Shown: piece after piece, positions 29,116-38,538 of the stretch
How positions within the stretch are numbered: position 1 is the first letter of the stretch
How the letters are laid out: each line of letters starts with the position of its first letter
Assembly (NCBI GenBank): GCA_017428105.1
Contig: JAFRRM010000033.1
Span: 1-64,000 of the forward strand
DNA: 64,000 bases
Direction: 5' to 3'
Source of the DNA: Lachnospiraceae bacterium
Lineage (GTDB): Bacteria; Bacillota; Clostridia; Lachnospirales; Lachnospiraceae
Made by a program: the position numbers and the translations under genes
The notes under the pieces: generated by a model
What the model was told of the DNA's origin: nothing
The model's input: the letters and a program-made list of their open reading frames with translations, nothing else
The model's database searches: none

Positions 29116-29433
29116 TCACAATTGGTCGTATTTCGCCGCGCTTCCGCTGGCTTTTTCGACCGGGTATTTCGCTTCGTTCTGATCCATCTTGCTATTAATG
29201 ATCTCGTCCGCGTCCAGGCTCAGTTTGTCCAGGAGGTCCTGGCAGTAGACCAGGACGTCGGCCAGTTCTTCTTTGACGTGCTCTAGGTCGTATTCGTCGC
29301 TCCACTGGAAGCATTCCAGCAGTTCCGCCGCCTCGATGACGATGGATTTGGCGAGGTTGGCGGGGGTGTGGAACTGGTCCCAGTCGCGGTCGGAGGTGAA
29401 GCGGCGGATGCGGGTGAGGGTGGATTCGGTCAT
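29116..29433 (-). CDS. MazG-like nucleotide pyrophosphohydrolase
   Basis: 105 residues, the usual size of the single-domain MazG/RS21-C6-like family. The metal-binding helices are visible as EAAELLE around residues 34-40 and EELADVLVY about 20 residues later (the ExxE...ExxD pattern). Members hydrolyse non-canonical NTPs or dCTP to NMP and pyrophosphate in the cytoplasm. AGGAGG lies seven bases before the ATG. It is 31 bases from the GH3 gene and 20 from the VOC gene, so it is probably co-transcribed. Confidence 0.85.
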   Translation of the reverse strand: MTESTLTRIRRFTSDRDWDQFHTPANLAKSIVIEAAELLECFQWSDEYDLEHVKEELADVLVYCQDLLDKLSLDADEIINSKMDQNEAKYPVEKASGSAAKYDQL

Positions 29434-29453
29434 GGGGAGCCTCCTGGGGGGTG

Positions 29454-29837
29454 TTATACGGTGAGTTCGATCTGGTTGCCTTCGATGGCGACGATGCAGG
29501 ATTCGTAATAGCCGTCGCCAGTGGTGCGGGGACCGCTGAGGACTTCATAGCCGTCGGCTTTGAGTCTGGCCGTCAGGGCGTCGACGGTTTCTTTGCTGCC
29601 GACGGAAAAGGCGACGTGGGCGTAGCCGGTGCGGGACAGGGGTTTGACCGGGTCGGGGAGGTCCGGGCGGGTCATGAGTTCCAGGCAGGCGCCGGAGGTG
29701 AAGGAAAGGAAGTAGGAGCGGAAACCCGTGGTGGGGTTGTGGTAAAGGGCGCTGGGGTGGGCGCCAAAGTAGGTGACGAAGAAGGACTTGGCGGCGTAGA
29801 GGTCATTTACATAGAGGACAATGTGGTCGATGGTCAT
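29454..29837 (-). CDS. VOC (glyoxalase/bleomycin-resistance) family protein
   Basis: 127 residues with the two-motif VOC fold: IDHIVLYVNDL at the start gives the first metal-ligand His4, HVAFSV begins the second half, and the protein ends QIELTV with the final Glu. These beta-alpha-beta-beta-beta proteins bind a divalent metal and act as isomerases, dioxygenases or binding proteins. The substrate is not predictable. Its composition is GC-rich like the genes downstream; the AT-rich island begins immediately upstream, 41 bases away. Confidence 0.85.
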   Translation of the reverse strand: MTIDHIVLYVNDLYAAKSFFVTYFGAHPSALYHNPTTGFRSYFLSFTSGACLELMTRPDLPDPVKPLSRTGYAHVAFSVGSKETVDALTARLKADGYEVLSGPRTTGDGYYESCIVAIEGNQIELTV

Positions 29838-29878
29838 ATATCTTCTTTTCCCTTTCCTTCAGGAGCATTATCATCTTT

Positions 29879-31219
29879 TTATGTTTCCTCACAAATATCC
29901 CTCAATAATATGGCCATCTCATCTATCATCGGCCACATAACCGATTCTCCAAAATCAGTAATTTCTTGAGGATCTAATAAACGAATTGGGGCATTATCAT
30001 AATCATCTGCGCAATCAGGGTTGATCAGAATATCTCCCAGCATACCACCAACTCTTGTTAACGCATTCTTCCCTAAAAGCTCCGAATTGCCAAATAACCA
30101 TTCCGCGCGAAGTTCCCTCCCACGAATCGCTTTGCCATACATTTCGACCCTGCGTCGAAATGTTTCCAATGTGAACGACTCTGTAAAACTATCACTAATA
30201 ACAGAAAGGATTTCATCCGCGACTGATGACCTATCCAGATTCGCGCTTAATGCCGCATAATCTGCTATGACAAACAAAGCTGGAAGGAGTTCCTCCTTAT
30301 ACTGGCTGTTGTATAATTTCTTTTCACAAATATCGATCGAAGAATTATAATGCTTTGAGAAACGTGTCGCATAATTATCAGGTTCTCTTTCAATAGTCTC
30401 TTCTATTTCAGTTTCACCTGCGGTACTATCATGCTGTTCATTATTCTCATCAGCCGTCTGGCTTACAGTAATAATTCTCGTCCCGCAATATTGACAGAAT
30501 TCACTATCTTCAGGTAATTCTTTACCGCATTTTCTACAAAATCTTAGTTTTTGCGGAGCAGGTGACTCATTAATTCCGTATTTCGAAGGAAAGAACATCC
30601 GATCTGCCCAATCAAAATCATATACCGGATAACCAGTTTGCTCAGCTGCATCTAACTTATCTTGGAACTGCTCTTTAAGAATATCATAAAGCCGATCATC
30701 CAGGATAGCATGCATAGCATTCTTTTTAACGTCATAAAAGAATACAACTTCTTTATTTCCAGCTAATGTGTAAAACACTTTATTAACTGAGAAATCAGGT
30801 GTTTGTTCCATTAACTGGACAGTCATAAAAACCTTGCAAAGCTCTATGACACGATCATCCCGCCCTTTTTCGAGACATGCTACTTTCTCGCGCAGTTCTT
30901 CTATTCCGTCCACCAAGCGGGTTAAGCCATATGGATTCTTGGTTGCTCTTATCTCCGATACTTTTTTCTGGTAATCCGGGTTTTGATTCTTCTCTATTGC
31001 CCAAATCATTGCCTTATGAACTAAATCGTGATAAAGCACGTCATAGTGCAAATTTGTCACGCTTTTACAGTGCGGGCAAGTGGTGTTAAACCAAGTTCCG
31101 TCAATGATCCTTCTGGGCAAATCTATAGCATAATCTGTGTTAATGCTTAAATATATATTTGTGCTAAACTGCTTACCACAGTTTGGACAGGTTAGCGTGG
31201 TTTTTCTAGGAATTGACAT
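29879..31219 (-). CDS. CpXC-domain and zinc-ribbon protein of unknown function
   Basis: 446 residues. The N-terminus has CPNCGKQF (C11, C14) and a second CPHC pair near residue 50, matching the CpXC domain seen in bacterial proteins of unknown function. Residues ~60-215 are a mixed alpha/beta region. At ~228-250 two Cys pairs, CRKCG and CQYCG, form a double zinc ribbon. An acidic linker (~255-285) leads to a helical C-terminal domain (~290-446). No signal peptide or membrane segment is seen, so it is probably cytoplasmic. GGAGAAAG precedes the ATG. It is the last gene of the AT-rich operon; its CQYCGT ribbon is nearly the same as that of the next gene upstream, which suggests that the two proteins belong together. 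Confidence 0.75.
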   Translation of the reverse strand: MSIPRKTTLTCPNCGKQFSTNIYLSINTDYAIDLPRRIIDGTWFNTTCPHCKSVTNLHYDVLYHDLVHKAMIWAIEKNQNPDYQKKVSEIRATKNPYGLTRLVDGIEELREKVACLEKGRDDRVIELCKVFMTVQLMEQTPDFSVNKVFYTLAGNKEVVFFYDVKKNAMHAILDDRLYDILKEQFQDKLDAAEQTGYPVYDFDWADRMFFPSKYGINESPAPQKLRFCRKCGKELPEDSEFCQYCGTRIITVSQTADENNEQHDSTAGETEIEETIEREPDNYATRFSKHYNSSIDICEKKLYNSQYKEELLPALFVIADYAALSANLDRSSVADEILSVISDSFTESFTLETFRRRVEMYGKAIRGRELRAEWLFGNSELLGKNALTRVGGMLGDILINPDCADDYDNAPIRLLDPQEITDFGESVMWPMIDEMAILLRDICEET

Positions 31220-31288
31220 CTTCTTTCTCCGGTTTGAATATGTATCTGTTATGGTGCAACAACGACATACACTTTAAAAGAATGATTG

Positions 31289-32299
31289 TTAGGGTATTGT
31301 TATTACGAGGACTTTAAACGTGTGATCATTTGCGTCATTAGTAAAAGTATATTCTGTGGTCCCCTCTGTCTCTCCAGTTACATAAAATGAACACGTACTG
31401 TTGTTCCAGTCTTTTCCCCATTCACCAGTAGAATTATAATTATTTCTTTTGTTATATAAATATATGTTTGAATTCATCTTGGCAGTAACATGAAATGTTT
31501 TTTGACGACCAACTTTTACCACAACTATCTCCGTATCTGCGTGGTAATCATCATAATACGTTCCATAGTTGAAGGTTTTTATAGCATTATATGCAGTTGT
31601 TGCCTTTCCACTAGTGCTTTTCAAATTATTTAACTGGTTTCTTAAACTCGTATTTGATTGTTTCAATGACGAGATTTGAGAATTTAGGTTAGTTTTTTCT
31701 GTATTTAGTTCAAGAATTCTTGTAAGGAGATCATTATATTCATCTCCTTTTGCTTCCCATTCAGATATTTGATTTTCGAGAAGAGTCTTTTCATTCTCTA
31801 AAGTCGTAATTGATTTAGCCTGCTCTTCAAGATCATGCTTTTCACTCTCCAATGTAATGATCTTATTACTTAACGAATCATTCTCCTCTTTACGGGATCT
31901 GACTTCTTCCTCTAGAGCAGTGATTTGACTGTTTGCTTGATTGGCTTTTTTCTGCGTATTCACAGATTGAATTATATTGCCGACAAGAAGCGCTGCAATA
32001 AGCACCCCTGCACAAATCCAAGCAATTGTACCGAAACTCCGCTTTTTCGGCTCATCTATTCCTTCACCAGGTATCGATGTCTCTTTCTTGTCAGACGTCG
32101 AGCCAGCCGTATTGTGAAATCCGGGATTCATCTGCTTCGGGCTGGAATCAGCCGGATGATTTGTTTCAGGCGAAGGAGTCGTTTCGCTCACTCCGTTCTT
32201 TTCCTGAACAGAATCAGGAACAATTATCTTTGTTCCGCAGTATTGACAGAAATCACTATCATCCGGTAAAGCCATTTTGCAAACAGGGCATTGTTTCAT
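31289..32299 (-). CDS. Membrane-anchored coiled-coil protein with N-terminal zinc ribbon
   Basis: 336 residues. Residues 4-25 are a double zinc ribbon (CPVC, CQYCGT). A polar linker follows, then one transmembrane helix at ~93-113 (IAWICAGVLIAALLVGNII). A long coiled coil (~120-225) has regular Leu/Ile heptads. A beta-rich C-terminal domain of about 100 residues has several Tyr/Asn pairs and ends in KVLVITIP. The topology is probably ribbon inside and coiled coil plus beta domain outside. AGGAGGGG gives a strong start. The gap to the gene before it is 12 bases. No catalytic motif was seen. It could act as a sensor or a spacer across the wall (inference). Confidence 0.75.
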   Translation of the reverse strand: MKQCPVCKMALPDDSDFCQYCGTKIIVPDSVQEKNGVSETTPSPETNHPADSSPKQMNPGFHNTAGSTSDKKETSIPGEGIDEPKKRSFGTIAWICAGVLIAALLVGNIIQSVNTQKKANQANSQITALEEEVRSRKEENDSLSNKIITLESEKHDLEEQAKSITTLENEKTLLENQISEWEAKGDEYNDLLTRILELNTEKTNLNSQISSLKQSNTSLRNQLNNLKSTSGKATTAYNAIKTFNYGTYYDDYHADTEIVVVKVGRQKTFHVTAKMNSNIYLYNKRNNYNSTGEWGKDWNNSTCSFYVTGETEGTTEYTFTNDANDHTFKVLVITIP

Positions 32300-32311
32300 T
32301 TTTCTCCCCTC

Positions 32312-33625
32312 CTAATCGATCTTTGTTCCACATTTATGACAGAACACAGCACCTTCATTTAACACCACTCCGCAGGCCGGACAGCGTTTAACAGGAATGT
32401 AGTGCACGCTGTTATCCGACTCGTCAGTGACAAATGCAAACGGATAATAGTCTATTCTTTCCAGAGGTGTCTCCTGCTGGATGGGATTCGTCTTAGCATT
32501 CATCTGCGAATCAGATAGGTTTTCATTTTCATTCGGAAGCACTCTTATTTCAGTGCTTTGAGACATACTGACTGCCTCCTGACTTGTTAATTCCTCATTG
32601 GCAGTTTCTTTTTCAGCATTACCTGGATCTTCTGCTTCTTCATCGTCAGGACCATTAGTCAGAATAAAATAATTCACAAAACTCCAGAGAAGAACACCAC
32701 CACCGACAACTGCACTTCCACTTATGCTTTCCTTAATCAGTGTCATAATTAAAATGCCGACTATTGCATAAATAATAGTTATCCTTCTGCCTGTTTTGTT
32801 TGAAACGGGTTCCTTTCTGATGCCAAACCGATAAATCAATATCGGGGCAGAATATACTGCAAACGTTATGACTAAACTTAGCAAAGTTTGTACAACTGAA
32901 TTGCCACGCAAGACTTGGTCATCGTTATTCTGTGATTTGTTATTATTTGCAGTTTTACTCTCACTAGTTTTTGTTGGTGTTACCGAAGCAGACGTCGCTG
33001 TCGTTTGTGCAACGGAAGCCACTGCTTCATGTTTATAAAATGAAATGTCACTTACAAAGGACTCTAAAAATGATTCTTTTGCCTCATTAATATCTCCATC
33101 AAAGGATTTCATTGAAACAATGATGATCATATTATCCACAATCGTATAATACTGCAAAGCATAGATCGTTTCTTTTTTTTCAAACGAACTAATATTAAAC
33201 CTTAAAAACCGTGTTTGTTTATGCTCGAAGATTGAATACTGTCTTACCGTGATACCTCTTTCTTTATATGATGTAATCATGGATTGCTGTAACGCTGATA
33301 ATGCTGCATTATCCATTTTATCCAAATCATCCGCAGTTTGCGATCTTTTGATGATATCAATTTTATATGTTCCTTTGTTTTCCCAAATGGAAAAATAAAT
33401 GTCTTTACTTATCATCTCACTGACAATTGCTTCCTTTGAAACTTTAGTGAAAAGTAAAAACGGATTATCATTAGATAAATGCCTGTCATAAGACATATGG
33501 CCATCCGGGACTGTGATTTCAATTCCAATATCGTCTATTTTGATTTTAACGAAGCCTGCATGAACTACATTGCCAAGCGTGATAAGCAAAACACAGATCA
33601 ACAATAGACGAATTATCTTTTTCAT
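32312..33625 (-). CDS. Secreted-domain membrane protein with three helices and C-terminal zinc ribbon
   Basis: 437 residues. A signal peptide or anchor (1-23) is followed by an outside domain (~24-205) starting FVKIKIDDIGIEITVP. A Thr/Ser/Asn linker comes next, then three hydrophobic helices (~243-268, ~280-298, ~302-325). A long acidic cytoplasmic tail ends in a double zinc ribbon (CPACG, CHKCGTKID). The extracellular part resembles generic bacterial proteins in which a short beta-sheet domain reports on surface events, but I do not recognise the family. Its ATG overlaps the TGA of a 40-codon frame upstream, an arrangement typical of translational coupling. Its architecture mirrors the next gene with the ribbon at the other end. 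Confidence 0.75.
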   Translation of the reverse strand: MKKIIRLLLICVLLITLGNVVHAGFVKIKIDDIGIEITVPDGHMSYDRHLSNDNPFLLFTKVSKEAIVSEMISKDIYFSIWENKGTYKIDIIKRSQTADDLDKMDNAALSALQQSMITSYKERGITVRQYSIFEHKQTRFLRFNISSFEKKETIYALQYYTIVDNMIIIVSMKSFDGDINEAKESFLESFVSDISFYKHEAVASVAQTTATSASVTPTKTSESKTANNNKSQNNDDQVLRGNSVVQTLLSLVITFAVYSAPILIYRFGIRKEPVSNKTGRRITIIYAIVGILIMTLIKESISGSAVVGGGVLLWSFVNYFILTNGPDDEEAEDPGNAEKETANEELTSQEAVSMSQSTEIRVLPNENENLSDSQMNAKTNPIQQETPLERIDYYPFAFVTDESDNSVHYIPVKRCPACGVVLNEGAVFCHKCGTKID

Positions 33626-33744
33626 TTCTCCACCTTTCCTCTCTCATTTCCTAAAGACTCTTGGGCAGCCACCGCATTGGCATTGACCTGTTCAATCGCA
33701 CGCCTTATTCCCACCCAAACCGACAAGTCTGTGAAAACCTCCAC
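33622..33744 (-). CDS. Possible 40-residue small protein, translationally coupled to the next gene
   Basis: A GTG at 33744 preceded by AGGGAAG opens a 40-codon frame whose TGA overlaps the ATG of the 437-residue membrane protein (ATGA). The product begins VEVFTDLSVWVGIRR, is helical and charged, with no Cys. It lies in the same operon and strand, between genes spaced 53 bases and -3 bases apart. It could instead be a leader used only for coupling, or the remnant of a longer gene. Confidence 0.45.
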   Translation of the reverse strand: MEVFTDLSVWVGIRRAIEQVNANAVAAQESLGNERGKVEK

Positions 33745-33797
33745 AATACTTCCCTGATTCGTACAATTCAATTATTCATAATGCTTTATACATAGAA

Positions 33798-34319
33798 TCA
33801 AAGTTTCATAAATGCATACGGAACATGCGCCCCCACCACAAAGAGTCCTTCAAACGCCTGCTGCATATACTCTCCTTCAATAGGCGTGTCCCAATACGCC
33901 TTCGTCAACGTACTCCATCGTGAAAACACCGACTCAAACAATCTGATATAACTTTCCTGGCTCAAGTTCATTCCCCGCATCAGAAGGCTGAACTCCTCCC
34001 AGGTTCCGGCCATATTGATCCAGGAAGTAAACAATCCGCTTTCCATTCGAGCTCGCTCAAAATGCCATTTTGTGGCATACAGCCAGCCCGCCTGAAATAC
34101 CATCGAACTGACAGTGGCATATAAATCGTGCTTGTTATTGCCAAAGTCAGAAAGAATGTATTCGTCTGTGGAAAAGGCCTGAATTGTTTCCCGGCCGTAA
34201 TTAAGGATTTCCTTGATTTCTTTTTCGGCCAATAAGTTGGGGTAATTAACTGCTCTCCCGATCAATGGCGGGAGTAATTCATCTATGATTATTTGTTTTA
34301 ATTGTGCCGGTGAAGTCAT
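33798..34319 (-). CDS. Hypothetical protein (173 residues) of the AT-rich operon
   Basis: The product is soluble and mostly helical, with many aromatic residues (WLYATKWHFERAR, YWDTPIEGEYMQQAFEG). No signal peptide, no Cys cluster and no recognised catalytic motif. GGAG lies ten bases before the ATG. It is 16 bases after the previous gene. It shares size and a helical, Trp/Tyr-rich style with the 158-residue protein upstream, including similar endings (GAHVPYAFMKL against GMAFEMNRLGMM), so the two might be distant paralogues or partners. I do not recognise the family. Confidence 0.7.
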   Translation of the reverse strand: MTSPAQLKQIIIDELLPPLIGRAVNYPNLLAEKEIKEILNYGRETIQAFSTDEYILSDFGNNKHDLYATVSSMVFQAGWLYATKWHFERARMESGLFTSWINMAGTWEEFSLLMRGMNLSQESYIRLFESVFSRWSTLTKAYWDTPIEGEYMQQAFEGLFVVGAHVPYAFMKL

Positions 34320-34335
34320 TTTCTTTTTCTCCTGA

Positions 34336-34812
34336 TCACATCATTCCGAGCCTGTTCATCTCAAATGCCATCCCAAACACAAACATTGCCTTTGCAGCAC
34401 ACATCAGCAATTCAAGTGGATCCTCTTCTTCGTCAGGTGTCAATAACGATAGACTCAGAAAGTTCTGACTATACAGGAACTGTGTGAATTTTTTCTGCTT
34501 TCCAGAGCCAAACGGCATATTAATGCAATCCAGAACATACTCGTCCATTTCCGATATGCCGCGTTCGCGGGTAAGGATTTCAAACAATCCTGTCGCCTGT
34601 AATTCATTCCAATTCTTGTTCCAATGGTAAACCGCACCAATACCGGCATAAGCGGACCATATCAGTGCCATAGAGACGACGTCTGTTTTTGGATGTGTGT
34701 TTCCGTAATCCATCATAATATGGAATAGCCACTTTTTATTGACAATGATTCTATTTTTATTTGAAACAAAATGTTGCCTACTATACCTAATATAATTATT
34801 TCTTTCGTCCAA
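34336..34812 (-). CDS. Hypothetical protein (158 residues) of the AT-rich operon
   Basis: The longest frame begins with a TTG at 34812, which overlaps the end of a small upstream frame by 17 bases. The start is uncertain: an internal ATG (residue 33, MMDYGNTHPK) is possible but lacks a clear ribosome site. The product is helical with VSMALIWSAYAGIGAVYHW in the middle, which is hydrophobic enough for membrane contact but interrupted. No known motif was seen. It belongs to the island operon; function unknown. Confidence 0.65.
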   Translation of the reverse strand: MDERNNYIRYSRQHFVSNKNRIIVNKKWLFHIMMDYGNTHPKTDVVSMALIWSAYAGIGAVYHWNKNWNELQATGLFEILTRERGISEMDEYVLDCINMPFGSGKQKKFTQFLYSQNFLSLSLLTPDEEEDPLELLMCAAKAMFVFGMAFEMNRLGMM

Positions 34813-34960
34813 ACAAAACCTTAATTAAGCCTTTAAATAACGTCCAAGGCAGTAGGAGAATTTCAAATAGTATTTCCGAACAACCAGCAGACATTTTCTT
34901 GTGATATTTTTTTTGGTCTCTATAAAACTTTGCAGCATTTGTATCTCTGTAAGCCACCAC
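34796..34960 (-). CDS. Possible 54-residue basic amphipathic or membrane small protein, first gene of the AT-rich operon
   Basis: GGAGG followed by six bases leads to a GTG at 34960 and a 54-codon frame ending TAA at 34796-34798. The N-terminal half is charged (KFYRDQKKYHKK). The C-terminal half is hydrophobic (ILFEILLLPWTLFKGLIKVLF) and ends GRKK. It is the first frame downstream of the operon promoter and overlaps the start of the next gene. An ATG two bases upstream in another frame gives a 45-codon alternative without such a clean membrane profile. Too short for usual gene callers; reality is likely but unproven. Confidence 0.55.
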   Translation of the reverse strand: MVAYRDTNAAKFYRDQKKYHKKMSAGCSEILFEILLLPWTLFKGLIKVLFGRKK

Positions 34961-34987
34961 ATTAGACCTCCTCAACTAATCTTTTAT

Positions 34988-35016
34988 ATAATACCAAATT
35001 TGCATCCTCTAAACAA
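34988..35016 (-). promoter_or_regulatory. Promoter of the AT-rich island operon
   Basis: Read on the minus strand, TTGTTT (35016-35011) and TATTAT (34993-34988) are separated by exactly 17 bp, 28 bases before the GTG at 34960. It is the only good promoter seen upstream of the seven genes. Confidence 0.6.
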
Positions 35017-35029
35017 GTCATGAATAATA

Positions 35030-35314
35030 GAGTCTTTATTGGTAAAAACGGACCATTTCCATCAATAATCGATTCTGGTAGGAAAGTTTAATAATAATAG
35101 ACTACTAATAGATAGAGAGAAACCGTCTTCACGATGTGATCACCAACCGCACAGCTCCGCGCGCAGCGCTCCCGCTGTGCTCCCCCTTCATTCGCATTCC
35201 GCGGGGCCCCTTCCCCTGCTGCATGCTCATGAAGGGCGCGGCTTAAGAACTAAAAAACCCGGGTCCCCATGCGAGCATGGTTCCCCGGGTTTTTTAGTTC
35301 TTATCCGCTGGTGA
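35030..35314. other. Intergenic region with nested inverted repeats between the island operon and groEL
   Basis: There is no gene here. The left part is AT-rich and belongs to the island. From 35133 the sequence is GC-rich and highly palindromic. GATGTGATCACCA at 35133-35145 is inverted at 35309-35321, the very 3' end of groEL. CACAGC and GCTGTG enclose 35150-35180. The large groEL terminator follows at 35245-35302. Confidence 0.6.
35245..35302. terminator. Large bidirectional terminator downstream of groEL
   Basis: AAGAACTAAAAAACCCGGG and its perfect inverse enclose a GC-rich loop with its own CCATGC-GCATGG stem. Read leftward from groEL, the 3' arm ends in a T-run, so it is a strong rho-independent terminator; the symmetry lets it work in both directions. 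Confidence 0.9.
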
Positions 35315-36943
<1,629 letters not shown>

Positions 36944-36955
36944 TTATCCTCCGAA

Positions 36956-37249
36956 TTACTCTACGATAGCCAGAATATCGCTCTGCTTCACGATGATGTA
37001 TTCCACGCCGTCCAGCTTCACTTCCGTGCCTGCGTACTTGCTGTAGATCACTTTCTGGCCGGTCTTCACTTCCATATTGACTTTGTTGCCGTCCTTGTCC
37101 ACGCCGCCGGGACCCACCGCGATGACTTCCGCCGTCTGGGGCTTTTCCTTGGCGCTGCCGGGCAGCACGATGCCGCTCTTGGTGACTTCTTCCGCTTCCA
37201 CCTGCTTTAAGACCACGCGGTCTGCTAAAGGAACCAGTTTCATTATCAT
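36956..37249 (-). CDS. groES: Co-chaperonin GroES (Hsp10)
   Basis: 97 residues from the ATG at 37249, or 95 from an ATG six bases later. MKLVPLADRVVLKQ is the usual N-terminus, so the second ATG (37243) is favoured by homology; AGGAGG lies 4 bases before the first and 10 before the second. The mobile loop (EVTKSGIVLPGSAKEKPQ) and the KYAGTEVKLDGVEYIIV strand are intact. It caps the GroEL ring. First gene of the heat-shock operon. Confidence 0.97.
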   Translation of the reverse strand: MIMKLVPLADRVVLKQVEAEEVTKSGIVLPGSAKEKPQTAEVIAVGPGGVDKDGNKVNMEVKTGQKVIYSKYAGTEVKLDGVEYIIVKQSDILAIVE

Positions 37250-37277
37250 TATGCCTCCTCATGGATTATCGGGTTTG

Positions 37278-37304
37278 TTAGCACTCGTTTTCTTTGAGTG
37301 CTAA
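37278..37304. promoter_or_regulatory. CIRCE operator (HrcA binding site)
   Basis: TTAGCACTC-N9-GAGTGCTAA is a perfect match to the CIRCE consensus. It lies between the groES promoter and start codon, so HrcA repression of groESL is expected. No hrcA gene is present in the window. Confidence 0.97.
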
Positions 37305-37308
37305 TCGT

Positions 37309-37336
37309 ATTATAGCGCATAAAACCGAAATTGCAA
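37309..37336 (-). promoter_or_regulatory. groESL promoter
   Basis: On the minus strand, TTGCAA (37336-37331) and TATAAT (37314-37309) have a 16-bp spacer, just upstream of the CIRCE element. Confidence 0.8.
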
Positions 37337-37457
37337 GACCTTCGGCGAGAATTTTTTAACTTTTTGAGACGGGATGCGGGACTGCCCGGCGAAGCCCGGG
37401 GATGGGATGGGCGGAGAGACCAAAAAGGTCTGTTTCTTTGTCATCTTTTTTATCTCA

Positions 37458-38357
37458 TCATGATCCGCGGTGGCGTCGCCGGTACTGCAGGGGCGGGACT
37501 CCGACTTTTTCCCGAAAGACTTTCGTGTAATAACTGGAACTGTGGAAGCCGCAGTCTTCCGCGATCCGGCCGATGGGCAGCCGGGTGTCGGTCAGAAGCG
37601 GGATGCTCTGGGAGATCCGCACGTCGATCAGATGCGCCACGATGGAGACGCCGTAGGTCGTCTGGAAGATGCGGCTGCATTCGCCCCGGCTCAGGTGGAC
37701 GCACCGAGCCAGGTCCCCGATGGAAAGCGGCTCCGCAAAATGCTCCTGAATGTACTTCAGCATGGCGTGGGCTTCCTCCCGTTCCAGTTTCACAGGCGGC
37801 TGGGAAGAATTCTCCGCCAGGACCATCAGCAGTTTCCAGACGTGCAGCAGCTGCGCGTAGGTATCCAGCTCATAGCCGAACTCCCGGTCCTGAACATAGC
37901 GGAACAGACGGACCATCTCTTCCAGGATCAGGGCGTGCTCCGCGAGGTCTGCGCGGAAGGCAATGACCTGCATTTTGGGATCGTTCGCATAAGGCAGGAA
38001 ATAGCGCTGCTCGATGACGCTTCCGTGGAACAGGATCAGCAGGGAAGGCTGGATGTTCAGGCTCAGGAACCGCGCCGATTCCGGCCCCGTCGGCCGGGAC
38101 GTGTGCGCACAGTTGGAATTGATGAAGATCCCGTCTCCCGCTTTCAGGCGGTGCTCCTTCCCCATACAGGTCGTGATCATTTCCCCCTCCAGGATATAGG
38201 AAAACTGGATCTCCTCATGCCAGTGCCAGTCGTTGAAGCCGCGCGGTTTGTCCTTCAGAAACGTCTCATGGACCGCCAGCGGAAACTCGTACGGCATGAT
38301 GAAGCGGGCCTGCTGATTTTCGTCTACATAGAACATTTTTCTCATTTCTCCCTGCAT
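37458..38357 (-). CDS. AraC family regulator with N-terminal cupin domain
   Basis: 299 residues from 38357; an ATG at 38336 (MFYVDENQQ) is an equally good start because GGGAG lies 11 bases before it. The N-terminal ~150 residues form a cupin (HWHEEIQFSYILEG, GDGIFINSNCAH) that usually senses a small ligand. The C-terminal ~100 residues hold two helix-turn-helix motifs (SIGDLARCVHLSRGECSRIFQ and IGRIAEDCGFHSSSYYTKVFREKVG), the AraC DNA-binding signature. It is divergent from pxpA across 181 bases, so it probably controls the 5-oxoproline operon, perhaps with 5-oxoproline or glutamate as effector (inference). Confidence 0.9.
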   Translation of the reverse strand: MQGEMRKMFYVDENQQARFIMPYEFPLAVHETFLKDKPRGFNDWHWHEEIQFSYILEGEMITTCMGKEHRLKAGDGIFINSNCAHTSRPTGPESARFLSLNIQPSLLILFHGSVIEQRYFLPYANDPKMQVIAFRADLAEHALILEEMVRLFRYVQDREFGYELDTYAQLLHVWKLLMVLAENSSQPPVKLEREEAHAMLKYIQEHFAEPLSIGDLARCVHLSRGECSRIFQTTYGVSIVAHLIDVRISQSIPLLTDTRLPIGRIAEDCGFHSSSYYTKVFREKVGVPPLQYRRRHRGS

Positions 38358-38538
38358 TGCGCAGAATCTTTACAGTTTTTCCCAGCATCTTTATAGAAAA
38401 AAAAGAATTATTCAAGTATATTTATAACAGATAAATCGTGTTCCGCCAATAGGAATTTAAAAAAATCCGTCATCTTCTGGATCTTGTTCGTTTTATTAAT
38501 AAAAATAATAATATTACATATTCAGAAAGGAGAAAAAG
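38358..38538. other. Divergent control region araC-like / pxpA
   Basis: 181 bases, AT-rich, without genes. A plausible plus-strand promoter, TTGTTC at 38484-38489 and AATAAT at 38507-38512 with a 17-bp spacer, serves pxpA. I could not define AraC half-sites by eye. Confidence 0.45.
38484..38512 (+). promoter_or_regulatory. Possible pxpA operon promoter
   Basis: TTGTTC and AATAAT at 17-bp spacing, 26 bases before the pxpA ATG. The weak -10 would suit an activator-dependent promoter. Confidence 0.4.

Larger units (their letters stand above)
29838..34990 (-). other. AT-rich island carrying one seven-gene operon of unknown function
   Basis: Base composition changes sharply at about 29840 and again at about 35100: both flanks are GC-rich while this segment is visibly AT-rich with different codon use. 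All genes point left and are tightly spaced, with overlaps of 3-17 bases or gaps of 12-69 bases, from a single promoter at 34988-35016. No integrase, transposase or flanking direct repeat was found. The composition suggests horizontal acquisition (inference). Confidence 0.75.

Noticed and set aside
29838..34990. Prophage or transposon
   Set aside because: Composition suggests transfer, but no integrase, transposase, phage structural gene or flanking direct repeat was found.
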